Source: Nitrospirota bacterium (GTDB lineage: Bacteria > Nitrospirota > Thermodesulfovibrionia > Thermodesulfovibrionales > UBA6898). Taken from it: 64,000 bases of DNA. Made by a program: the position numbers and the translations under genes. Shown here piece after piece: positions 43,921 to 52,296 of the stretch. The stretch is from the NCBI GenBank assembly GCA_021783515.1, contig JAJXTV010000011.1:36954-100953 (forward strand), given 5' to 3'. The notes under the pieces were generated by a model. The model did not search any database and had not been told where the DNA came from. It saw only the letters and a program-made list of their open reading frames with translations. Each line of letters starts with the position of its first letter. Within the stretch, counting starts at the first letter, position 1.

Positions 43921-45603
43921 ATGAAGCAGACGGTTGTTGCGAAAAGAACATCGATGGCGCTTCTCCTGTTTTTATGCACCCTTTTGTTTCCCGGAGGCGC
44001 TTCCGCCGAAGGGGCCAGGCCCGTCGTTCCGCAGGTGCCGGGCACCGGGTCGATAATCCATGAGATTCTCACCGGCGGATCGGGCCGCGAGGTGGTCGTC
44101 TCGGGAGAAACGGTATACTCCCTGGCCCTTGTCCGTACCTTTTACGGAGCCAGGAACTATCAGCCCGCCTGGAGTTGGGACGGCAGGCTGATTCAGGCCT
44201 CTACGCTCATCAGGGCGATCGAGGATTCCTATGCGGACGGACTGACACCCGGTTTTTACCATCTTACGCGGCTCAGATCCCTCGTCGCGGCGGCTGAAAG
44301 AGAAAGACCAACGGCGACAGAGCTGGCCGCCCTCGATGTCCTGCTGAGCGATGCCTTTATCACCCTCGGCTGCCACCTCTCGGGAGGGTGCGTCGACCCC
44401 GTCAGGATGAAGGCCGAGTGGTTTGCCGAAAGAGGCAAGGTGGATGTCGCCTCTCTTCTCGAACAGGCGCTGGGGAAAAAACAGGTCAGGGAAACATTGG
44501 CGCGGCTGCGCCCCCTGCAGGCATCATATGAAAATCTCAAACAGGCGCTGGCGAAGTACCGTGAGTTGTCTCTCCGGGGCCCCTGGCCGGTCGTTGCGGC
44601 CGGGCCGCCGCTGAAAAAGGGCGTTACGTCTGCCAGGGTTGCGGAGCTTCGGAAACGCCTTGCCGCTTCCGGCGATCTCGCGGATGGCCGGACCCCTGAG
44701 CTGCTCTTCGATCAGACGCTCGAAACGGCGGTCCGCATGTTTCAGGGACGCCACGGACTTGAGCCGGACGGCGTCGTAGGCCGCGCTACTCTCGCCGCAC
44801 TGAACGTCCCGCTGGCGGAACGGGTAAGGCAGATCGAGCTGAACATGGAGAGGCTGCGCTGGATACTCGGCAATACCGACCGGCGTTTCGTCATCGTCAA
44901 CATCGCGGATTTCCGGCTGCAGGTCGTCGAGGAAGGCAAGCCGGTCCTCTCGATGAAGGTCGTCGTCGGCAAGTCATACCTGCAGACCCCCGTCTTCTCT
45001 GCGAAAATGAAGTACCTTATCATCAATCCCGCCTGGAACGTTCCCGACAGTATCGCGCAGAAGGAGATACTGAGAGACATCAGGAAGAAGCCGGGCTATC
45101 TTTCGAAGCAGAAAATGAAGGTCCTGAAGGGCTGGGGGAACCAGGAAAAGGAAATCGATCCGGAGACCGTCGACTGGGCCCATATCTCGCCCAAGTCCCT
45201 TTCGTACCGGTTTCGTCAGGAGCCGGGCACTCTGAATCCCCTGGGCCGCATCAAGTTCATGTTCCCCAACCCCTACAACGTCTATCTGCACGATACCCCC
45301 GCAAAGGGACTTTTTGCCCGCAACGTGCGCACCTTCAGCCATGGGTGCACCCGGATCGAAAAGCCGATCGAACTGGCCGAGTATCTGCTTCGGGACTCGC
45401 CGAAATGGTCCCGGGAGAAGATACTGTCCACTATCTCATCGGGCGTGGAGACCGAGGTCCCGGTGCCCCGGCCGATAAACGTCAATTTTGTCTACCTCAC
45501 CGCCTGGGTTGACGAGAATTCGACGCTCCAGTTCAGAAATGATATCTATGGAAGAGACAAACTCCTCGACGAGATCCTCAGAGGGAAACCGGCTTTGCCG
45601 TAA
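43921..45603 (+). CDS. L,D-transpeptidase, YcbB/LdtD-type
   Basis: 560 residues. A signal peptide (1-~29) is followed by a scaffold domain and a peptidoglycan-binding domain (~220-300, TSARVAELRKRLAASGDLADG, FQGRHGLEPDGVVGRATLAALN). The YkuD catalytic domain (~320-510) has the motif HDTPAKGLFARNVRTFSHGCTRI and nucleophile Cys ~476. It makes 3-3 cross-links between meso-DAP residues or attaches proteins, bypassing penicillin-binding proteins. The ATG lies 6 nt after TACACT (43909-43914) and has no ribosome site. It pairs functionally with the transglycosylase nearby. Confidence 0.93.
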   Translation: MKQTVVAKRTSMALLLFLCTLLFPGGASAEGARPVVPQVPGTGSIIHEILTGGSGREVVVSGETVYSLALVRTFYGARNYQPAWSWDGRLIQASTLIRAIEDSYADGLTPGFYHLTRLRSLVAAAERERPTATELAALDVLLSDAFITLGCHLSGGCVDPVRMKAEWFAERGKVDVASLLEQALGKKQVRETLARLRPLQASYENLKQALAKYRELSLRGPWPVVAAGPPLKKGVTSARVAELRKRLAASGDLADGRTPELLFDQTLETAVRMFQGRHGLEPDGVVGRATLAALNVPLAERVRQIELNMERLRWILGNTDRRFVIVNIADFRLQVVEEGKPVLSMKVVVGKSYLQTPVFSAKMKYLIINPAWNVPDSIAQKEILRDIRKKPGYLSKQKMKVLKGWGNQEKEIDPETVDWAHISPKSLSYRFRQEPGTLNPLGRIKFMFPNPYNVYLHDTPAKGLFARNVRTFSHGCTRIEKPIELAEYLLRDSPKWSREKILSTISSGVETEVPVPRPINVNFVYLTAWVDENSTLQFRNDIYGRDKLLDEILRGKPALP

Positions 45604-45606
45604 CGG

Positions 45607-47259
45607 CTACGGCCGTTTCTTCTTAGGATAGGTCTTCGAAGATGCGGGATGTGCCTTCGCCTTTGTGACCGAGACCCTTCTCCCCCTGATCACGGCGCGG
45701 TTCATCGCTGTCAGGACCTTCTCCGCGATTCCGGAAGGGACCTCGAAAAACGTGAAGTGATCCATGATCTCGATCTTCCCGACGCTGTGTCCGGGGATGT
45801 CCGATTCCTTTGCGATCGCCTTGAGGACCTCGGCCGTCTGCACCTTGTCCTTATGCCCTACGGTCATGAAGAGCCTGGTCATCCCTCTTTCTCCGGTCCC
45901 TCTCTGTTCCGGCCTTCTGTCGCCGAAAGGACGGGGCTGGTGTTTTACCAGTTCCGCGATCTCCGTGCTCCCGAAGGCAAGGGAGAGGGCCGCGGCGCCG
46001 AGCTCCTCGATATCGGCCGACTCGGCAAGCTCCCTGATCACGGCCATGTACTGCCGGTGCTTCCCTTTTTCGATCACCTCCGCGAGGTCCTCTTTGATCT
46101 GGCGCTGGCGGGCCTTCTTCACTTCGGCCGCCGTCGGGATCTCTTTTTTGCTCAGTTTCGTTTTGGCGATTCTTTCGATCAGCTGGAGCTGGCGGTATTC
46201 ACGGGGCGTGACGAACGTGACTGCGATGCCGGTCCTGCCCGCTCTCCCCGTCCGCCCTATCCGGTGAATATAGCCCTCGGGGTCCTGGGGGATGCTGTAG
46301 TTGATAACGTGGCTTATATTTTCGATATCGATTCCTCTGCCGGCCACGTCGGTGGCGACGAGGATATCGATCTTGCCGGACCTGAATCTCGACATCATCT
46401 CTTCGCGGTGGGACTGGGTGAAGTCTCCATGAAGGGCGCCGGCGTTATAGCCTATCTTCTGGAGCCAGGCCGCAACGTCGTCGACCTCCCTCTTGGTATG
46501 GCAGAAGACGAGTGTCAGCTCCGGCGACTCGACGTCGAGCAGTCTCCTGAGCACCTCCGTCTTGTCCCGTTCGAGGACTTCATAGAAGACCTGTTGGATC
46601 TCCGGGGCTACGATGTCTTTTACGTTGATCGCGATCCGGACCGGGTCGCGCATGTGCCGCTTCGCGATCTTCTGGATCTCGGCAGGCATCGTGGCCGAAT
46701 AGAGCATCGTCTGGCGTGACTCCGGCGTCATCGCAAGTATCCGCTCGATATCGGCGATGAAGCCCATGTCGAGCATCTCGTCGGCCTCGTCGAGAACGAC
46801 CGTCGAGACGTTTTCGACCGACATCGTCCCCCTCGTCAGGTGGTCGATGATGCGGCCCGGGGTCCCCACCACTATATTCGTCCCCTGCCTGAGGGCCTTT
46901 ATCTGCTCCACGATCGAGGCGCCCCCGTACACCGTCACGACCGAGCATTTCCGGAACCTCGCAAGCGCCCTCAGCTCTTCCGAGACCTGCAGGGCCAGTT
47001 CGCGCGTCGGCGTTATGATCAATGCCTGCGGCTTTTTGCCCGAGAAATCCTTCTCGATAATCGGTATGCCGAACGAGGCGGTCTTGCCGGTTCCCGTCTG
47101 GGCCTGACCGATGAGATCGCGGCCCTCGAGCGCAGGCGGTATGGCGAGCTTCTGGATAGGGGTCGGCTCCTCGAAGCCCATTTCGTTGACTGCTTTGATT
47201 GCCGCTTCGCTCAGGCCGAGACCGCCGAAACCTTCCACTTCCGATTTTTTCTCCAACAA
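45607..47259 (-). CDS. deaD: DEAD-box RNA helicase with DbpA-type RNA-binding domain (CsdA/DeaD-like)
   Basis: 550 residues. The core has all motifs: GFEEPTPIQ (Q), AQTGTGKT (I), PTRELALQ (Ia), DEAD (II), SAT (III), HGDFTQSHREEMM and HRIGRTGRAGRTG (VI). The C-terminal ~80 residues (FMTVGHKDKVQTAEVLKAIAKESDIPGHSVGKIEIMDHFTFFEVP) form the DbpA RNA-binding fold, as in CsdA. It unwinds structured RNA in ribosome assembly and cold adaptation. The mRNA has a ~85-nt leader with a terminator-like hairpin, suggesting feedback or temperature control. It converges with the transpeptidase, 3 bp apart. Confidence 0.95.
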   Translation of the reverse strand: MLEKKSEVEGFGGLGLSEAAIKAVNEMGFEEPTPIQKLAIPPALEGRDLIGQAQTGTGKTASFGIPIIEKDFSGKKPQALIITPTRELALQVSEELRALARFRKCSVVTVYGGASIVEQIKALRQGTNIVVGTPGRIIDHLTRGTMSVENVSTVVLDEADEMLDMGFIADIERILAMTPESRQTMLYSATMPAEIQKIAKRHMRDPVRIAINVKDIVAPEIQQVFYEVLERDKTEVLRRLLDVESPELTLVFCHTKREVDDVAAWLQKIGYNAGALHGDFTQSHREEMMSRFRSGKIDILVATDVAGRGIDIENISHVINYSIPQDPEGYIHRIGRTGRAGRTGIAVTFVTPREYRQLQLIERIAKTKLSKKEIPTAAEVKKARQRQIKEDLAEVIEKGKHRQYMAVIRELAESADIEELGAAALSLAFGSTEIAELVKHQPRPFGDRRPEQRGTGERGMTRLFMTVGHKDKVQTAEVLKAIAKESDIPGHSVGKIEIMDHFTFFEVPSGIAEKVLTAMNRAVIRGRRVSVTKAKAHPASSKTYPKKKRP

Positions 47260-47282
47260 AAACTCCTCCGGTTAGCTGCACA

Positions 47283-47315
47283 AAATAAAACCCCAGGGCC
47301 CAATTATCCCTGAGG
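47283..47315 (-). promoter_or_regulatory. Attenuator-like hairpin in the DEAD-box leader
   Basis: On the minus strand CCTCAGGG (47315-47308) pairs with CCCTGGGG (47298-47291, one wobble) and is followed by TTTTATTTT. It lies between the promoter and the ribosome site of the helicase gene, so read-through would be needed for expression. Confidence 0.6.
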
Positions 47316-47350
47316 TCGTTGTCGCGTCAAGGCATCACTACGATGACAAT

Positions 47351-47380
47351 ATTATGGGATAATCGTTGAGAATTTGTCAA
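47351..47380 (-). promoter_or_regulatory. Promoter of the DEAD-box helicase gene
   Basis: Minus strand: TTGACA (47380-47375), 18-nt spacer, CATAAT (47356-47351). Transcript would start near 47344, giving a leader of ~85 nt. Confidence 0.75.
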
Positions 47381-47510
47381 CGAAAACGATGTCTGCGGCC
47401 GCGCGGGATCGAGATGCTGCGCCCGGGCTTGTGCCGACGTCAGGATGTGATAGACTTTGCGTATGGACGCCCGGCCCGCTTTGCCGAGTTCATCGAACAG
47501 GAGGTGCAGG

Positions 47511-47840
47511 ATGAGGATATGGGACCTTTCGCCTGAACGGCTCTGCCGGAGTCATCTCCTCGGCGAGCACAGGGAGCTCCATGCGATATGGAGCATCCTG
47601 ACCAACAACCGGAAAGGCTATTCGGGGCATCCCGAGGTACTGAGGTGGAAGGGGAAGCTCAAAGCGCTCTTTTTGAGGCACGAGGACCTGGTCTCCGAGA
47701 TGCTCAGACGGGGGTATCGTCACGAAAGCCCGCTCGATTCCGCCCTTGCCCGGGGAGCATCGGTCCAGACCGTCTACGTCGATTTCCCCGAAGACCAAAT
47801 CCTCCGGTTGAGAAGCAAACGCTGCGAATGCGATATCTGA
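47511..47840 (+). CDS. Pyrimidine dimer DNA glycosylase family protein
   Basis: 109 residues. MRIWDLSPERLCRSHLLGEHRELHAIW opens the T4 endonuclease V-like family (PF03013); in known members the N-terminal residue acts as the catalytic amine and HRELHAIW binds the flipped base. It would excise UV-induced pyrimidine dimers. The C-terminal CECDI tail has two Cys that could bind a metal. AGGAGGTG lies 5 nt before the ATG. It stands between the helicase and the YihY-type gene, on the opposite strand to both. Confidence 0.78.
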   Translation: MRIWDLSPERLCRSHLLGEHRELHAIWSILTNNRKGYSGHPEVLRWKGKLKALFLRHEDLVSEMLRRGYRHESPLDSALARGASVQTVYVDFPEDQILRLRSKRCECDI

Positions 47841-47861
47841 GCCGCCTCTCCCGGGGGGACA

Positions 47862-49202
47862 CTACGGGAGAGCGCCGGGGTCTTCAACGGCAGAGGCGTC
47901 GACAAGCTCCTTTACCGACCTCGACCTCAGGACGGCAGAGATTGCCTCGTCGATATCCTGCATGACCGCATCGATCCCTTTCCCTCGCCGCTGTTTTTTG
48001 TCCTGCGGGGAGACTGCTGCGCCGTCTTTGCGAACGGCCGCTATTATTTCATCCAGCGATATCGTTTCCGGGTCTCGCGCAAAGATATAGAAGGGCGGCT
48101 CTCCGGCGGTGAGTGTGAGCACGCCCTGCCCGGCAAGCATTCCCAGGAGATCCTGGAGGAGGGGGAGCGGAATGTCGAGATGAGACGAAAGCGAAGCCGC
48201 GCCCCAGGGAGGCTTCCCCGAGTAGAAGTTTCGGCCGATCATCGCGAGCATGCGGAGGACGGCGCGTTCGCGGAAACGCTCCGCGGGCCCCTCCCTTTCT
48301 TCCTGGCCGAAATAGGCAGGGTGCTGCCGGACAAACGTTACCGTGGCGCCGGCCAGGAGCACGACCCAGTTCCAGTAGACCCAGATCAGGAAGAGAAACA
48401 GCGCGGCGAGACCCGAATACATGGCGGAGTACCGTGAGGAAGTAGCCACGAACGATGCAAACGCCCATCCGATCGCGCCCCAGGCTGCCGCGGCAGAACA
48501 GCCGCCAGCCAGCGCCGGCCCGAGACGGACGCGCGCGTGGGGCAGAAAAATATAGATCAGCGCGAAGGCGGCTGCGGCAAAAAGGTAGGGGAGTATCTTG
48601 CCGGCAATATATGCGAGCACGCCGACTCCGGGAAACGAAAGGACCCAGGAGACCACAAAGGACGACTTGAGCGACACGATGAGGCTTGTCGCAGCGAAGA
48701 TAAAAACCGGTCCGACGAGTACGATGCTCAGATATGCACTGAACCTCTGGCTGAGGGGACGCGTCTCTTTCACGTGCCAGATGGAGTTAAGGGCTGATTC
48801 TATCCTGCTTACAGTGGAGACCACCGTATAGAGCAGGGTGACGAGTCCGACCGTGCCGAGCACCGCCACGTTCATGTGCTCCACGAAGGAGATCACCGTC
48901 ATCGAAATATCCGCTCCCTTTTCGCCGAGCGGCTCGAGAAAATAGTAGAGCATGATCTCAAGTCTCGTGCTGACGCCGAATGCCTTGAGCACGGAAAAGC
49001 CTACTGCAAGCAGCGGCACGAGATTGAGGAGCGTCGTATAGACCAACCCCGCCGCCATCAGGGATATCTTTTCGTCGAAGAAGCCGTTCACGAGGACATA
49101 GAAGATCCTGAGAAAAGAGGTGAAAAAGCCCTGCGGTCCTTCTCCGGCGGGAGTGAGCTTCTTGCGGATGCGGCTGTCTATCTTTTCCGGGAGAAGGGCC
49201 AT
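47862..49202 (-). CDS. YihY/virulence-factor-BrkB-type membrane protein
   Basis: 446 residues. Six hydrophobic helices lie in ~45-300 with the family signature KISLMAAGLVYTTLLNLVPLLAVGFSVL and SALNSIWHVKETRPLSQRFSAYLSIVL. A cytosolic C-terminal region (~320-446) includes a winged-helix-like stretch. It is often misnamed RNase BN; true activity unknown. The ATG at 49202 lies 5 nt after TATATA (49213-49208) without a ribosome site; the longer frame to 49289 has no start signal and is rejected. Confidence 0.86.
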   Translation of the reverse strand: MALLPEKIDSRIRKKLTPAGEGPQGFFTSFLRIFYVLVNGFFDEKISLMAAGLVYTTLLNLVPLLAVGFSVLKAFGVSTRLEIMLYYFLEPLGEKGADISMTVISFVEHMNVAVLGTVGLVTLLYTVVSTVSRIESALNSIWHVKETRPLSQRFSAYLSIVLVGPVFIFAATSLIVSLKSSFVVSWVLSFPGVGVLAYIAGKILPYLFAAAAFALIYIFLPHARVRLGPALAGGCSAAAAWGAIGWAFASFVATSSRYSAMYSGLAALFLFLIWVYWNWVVLLAGATVTFVRQHPAYFGQEEREGPAERFRERAVLRMLAMIGRNFYSGKPPWGAASLSSHLDIPLPLLQDLLGMLAGQGVLTLTAGEPPFYIFARDPETISLDEIIAAVRKDGAAVSPQDKKQRRGKGIDAVMQDIDEAISAVLRSRSVKELVDASAVEDPGALP

Positions 49203-49317
49203 GGCGGTATATAGAGAAATGGTATCACGAATTGACGAATCGGCAAAGGGAGTACATCCCCCGGGCGTGAGACCGCAGGGAGGGATCACGGGAGGACGTC
49301 TCGACTGAAGAGGACAG

Positions 49318-51336
49318 TCAGTCCCCCAGGATCGACTTTATGTTGTCAAAGAATTTCCGCGCGTAAGCCTCCTCTTCTTCCGGTGCGAGTTTTTCGGATC
49401 TTTCTATCCTGCTGCTCGAGTCGGCAGGGATCTCCTCGATGAACCTGGAGGGAAAGGACGGCGCATCCTTGCCGTATTTCGTCCGGAAGCCCGTATAGGT
49501 GATATAGAGCTCCTTCATCGCCCTGGTGATCCCCACGTAGAAGAGCCTCCGTTCTTCCTCGAGGTCCTCATTCATCCGGACGGATTTCTTGTGCGGCAGG
49601 ATATCCTCTTCCGCCGCGACGATGAAGACGACCCGGAATTCGAGGCCTTTTGCAGAGTGGAAGGAGATGAGGGTGACGCCGCGGCCGCCTTTTTCCTCCT
49701 TCTCCTTCATCAGGTCGGTGAGCGCGATCGTCTCGAGGAACCCGTGAAGCGACGGGCCGGGCTCCGTCGTCTCATAATGCCGTATGGAGTCGATGAAGCC
49801 GTCGAGGTTTTCTATCCTCCTGAAGGCGGCCTCCGGGGTCTTATAGAGCTCCGAGAGGTAGTCGCGATACCGGATCTCCCCAATCAGGGCCGCCAGCGCT
49901 TTGTCCATTCCCCTTCCTGCCTCAAACATCTTCCGGTAACGGCCGAGCAGGGCATGAAGAGCTTCGGCGGAAGCGGCCGCCTTCTGGCCCGGGACCTGAG
50001 CCGACGAAGCCCTGCCGAACGCCTCCAGAAGAGTAAGCGAGTGCGCGCGGCTGAACTCCGCCAGCGCGCCGAGTGCCGAGGGCCCCAATCCTCTTTTCGG
50101 CGCATTGGCCGCCCTGAGGAGACTCAGGTCGTCCGAGGGGTTTGCGATGATCTTGAGATACGCCGCGAGGTCCTTCACCTCCTTATGGTCGAAATAGCTC
50201 GTTCCTCCCACCACCGAATAGGGGATCCTCTTTCTTCTCAACGCCTCCTCGAAAGGCCTCGAGAGGGTATTCGCGCGGTAGACGACGGCGAAGTCCTCAT
50301 AGGGAATATTTTTTTCGAACCGGAGCATCGATATCCTGTCGGCGACCCAGTCGGCCTCGTCTTCGGCGTCCCTGGCCTTGAAGATCCTCACCTCGGGGCC
50401 GTCTCCTTTTGAGGTCCAGAGGGACTTCTCCATCCGTTTTCTGTTATTCTGTATGACGCCGTTTGCCGCCTTGAGAATATGGCCGAAGGAACGGTAGTTC
50501 TGCTCGAGCCTCACCGTCAGGGTCCCCGGGAAGTCCCGCTCGAAGTCAAGGATATTTCCGAGGTTCGCCCCTCTCCATCCGTATATCGACTGGTCGTCAT
50601 CGCCGACGACGCAGAGGTTCCTCCTCTCTCCGGCGAGCAGCTTGATGAATTCGTACTGGACGCGGTTCGTATCCTGATACTCGTCCACCATAATGTATCT
50701 GAACCGCTCCCGGTACCGCTCCAGTACGGCCGTATGTTCCCTGAAGAGTTTCAGGGTGAGCAGGAGAAGGTCGTCGAAGTCCAGGGCGTTCAGAGATTTC
50801 AGGGCCTCGAGGTAGCGCGGGTAAAGCATCGCCGACGCCTCCTCCACCGGATCGTCGGCCGGGCCAGCTTTTTCTGGCGTGAACGCGTTCTTTGTCCTGC
50901 TGATCCGTTCGAGAATGGACTCCGCCTTGAAGCTCTTGTCATAAAACGTGATGTCCGACAGGATATTCCTCAGGAGAGACACCTGCTCGGAGGTGTCATA
51001 GATCGTAAAGTCTTTCCGGTAGCCGAGGTGTTCGATCTCTCTCCTGAGTACCCGGAGACAGAGGGCATGAAAGGTCGAAATGACCGGCGAGCCGCCTTCG
51101 CCCCGCACCATCGACTTTACCCGTTCTTTCATCTCCGTGGCCGCCTTGTTCGTAAAGGTGACGGCCAGCACGGAGCCGGGCCTGACCCCGGTATGAACGA
51201 GATACGCGGTCCTCATTGTGATGACCCGCGTTTTACCGGACCCCGCGCCGGCGAGCACGAGGAGCGGCCCTTCGGTGCGCATGACCGCCTCTTTCTGTTT
51301 CGGGTTCAGGCGCGCTATTTCCGCGTGTATGTCCAT
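49318..51336 (-). CDS. UvrD/Rep/PcrA-type DNA helicase
   Basis: 672 residues of superfamily 1A. Walker A GAGSGKT (~28-35), motif DEYQDTN, GDDDQSIYGWRGA, QNYRS, VVYRANTLSRPFEEAL, and the terminal TLISFHSAKGLEFRVVFIVAAEEDILPH and EERRLFYVGITRA motifs are intact. 3'-5' helicase acting in repair and replication restart. It is shorter than typical PcrA at the C-terminus and closer to Rep in layout. The ATG at 51336 has AAAGGAT upstream; the extension to 51441 is not used. Confidence 0.93.
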   Translation of the reverse strand: MDIHAEIARLNPKQKEAVMRTEGPLLVLAGAGSGKTRVITMRTAYLVHTGVRPGSVLAVTFTNKAATEMKERVKSMVRGEGGSPVISTFHALCLRVLRREIEHLGYRKDFTIYDTSEQVSLLRNILSDITFYDKSFKAESILERISRTKNAFTPEKAGPADDPVEEASAMLYPRYLEALKSLNALDFDDLLLLTLKLFREHTAVLERYRERFRYIMVDEYQDTNRVQYEFIKLLAGERRNLCVVGDDDQSIYGWRGANLGNILDFERDFPGTLTVRLEQNYRSFGHILKAANGVIQNNRKRMEKSLWTSKGDGPEVRIFKARDAEDEADWVADRISMLRFEKNIPYEDFAVVYRANTLSRPFEEALRRKRIPYSVVGGTSYFDHKEVKDLAAYLKIIANPSDDLSLLRAANAPKRGLGPSALGALAEFSRAHSLTLLEAFGRASSAQVPGQKAAASAEALHALLGRYRKMFEAGRGMDKALAALIGEIRYRDYLSELYKTPEAAFRRIENLDGFIDSIRHYETTEPGPSLHGFLETIALTDLMKEKEEKGGRGVTLISFHSAKGLEFRVVFIVAAEEDILPHKKSVRMNEDLEEERRLFYVGITRAMKELYITYTGFRTKYGKDAPSFPSRFIEEIPADSSSRIERSEKLAPEEEEAYARKFFDNIKSILGD

Positions 51337-51535
51337 TACAAATCCTTTGCTGTGGTTTGCAGACTCACTTCGAAGGCAGGCCGGCAAGGTCGCGTGCGCT
51401 GCTGTGAGACCGCGCGGCCCCCGGCTGCCGGCCGGAAACACGCGGCGACATTTATATTACCGATTGGGAGTGTCTATGGCAACAAAACCGGTTCCGGGCC
51501 GGGCAACGCGTGCCGATACCGGCTTTCGTGCCCTT

Positions 51536-51964
51536 CTACCAGATCATGCCGGGAGGGTAGTTCTTCTTCCTGATAAAGAATTCGGCGAACGAGAGTGCCC
51601 GGACAAACGGGACCTTGTGCCAGGAGAGGTGCAGGAAGTCGAAGAGCATATGGGCGAAAAAGCCCGCGGCAACCGCCAGGAACGCGGGGTGCCAGAACCC
51701 TGCGGCAACGAGCAGCAGGAGCACTTCGGCGGTGTGAAAGATCTCGACGCCGAAAACCTCCCTCCTCCTGTTCCATACGTCGTCATAAAAAGAAAACATG
51801 CCGCTTACGCTGACGTTTTTCTTGCGGTAGATGTAATGAAGGTAGTGGTCGACGTCGATCAGCACGACGCTTCCGCTGAAGATGACGGCCGTCCGGAGAT
51901 CGGTGAGAAAGTATGCGACAGGCCCCAGACAGACTCCCTGCGCGATATGCGAGGAAAGCTTCAT
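51536..51964 (-). CDS. YdjM-like predicted membrane-bound metal-dependent hydrolase
   Basis: 142 residues with three or four hydrophobic segments. N-terminal KLSSHIAQGVCLG and the motif VVLIDVDHYLHYIYR supply His and Asp residues laid out like the DUF457/YdjM family, with further His in EIFHTAEVLL, FFAHMLFDFLHLSWH. Predicted integral in the cytoplasmic membrane; substrate unknown. The ATG at 51964 follows GAGGTGGAG. Confidence 0.75.
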   Translation of the reverse strand: MKLSSHIAQGVCLGPVAYFLTDLRTAVIFSGSVVLIDVDHYLHYIYRKKNVSVSGMFSFYDDVWNRRREVFGVEIFHTAEVLLLLVAAGFWHPAFLAVAAGFFAHMLFDFLHLSWHKVPFVRALSFAEFFIRKKNYPPGMIW

Positions 51965-52296
51965 GTTATCTCCACCTCGTTTGGCGATAGGATTACTCAG
52001 GGGGCCCCCGATCTGTCTCACTCGATTCAGGGTTGATCTCCCGGCCTCTTATTACGATATCACGGCAGCGGGATGAAAAGGCCAGGATTTGTTGCGGCGG
52101 CCAGGCCTTGTTCGAGGCGAAGCATGCCGGAGGCCGCAATGTAGGATAATAGCCTACAAAAGAATAGGACAAATTCCGATTGCGCCGATGAGATTAAAAT
52201 TATTTAATATAGGCAACCAATAAAATAAGGGGGAAAGGTATGCAGAGCTAGTCAGTTCTTAGGTACGGCAAAAAAGGACTAAAAAGGAGGAAAGCG
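51965..52296. other. Intergenic region upstream of the multicopper oxidase
   Basis: No ordinary gene. The right half is AT-rich with TAATAT- and AAAATA-like promoter elements near 52195-52225. A very short ORF with a strong GGGGGAAAGG site (ATG 52240, stop 52249-52251, three codons) precedes the oxidase by ~45 nt. No known riboswitch was recognised. Confidence 0.5.
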
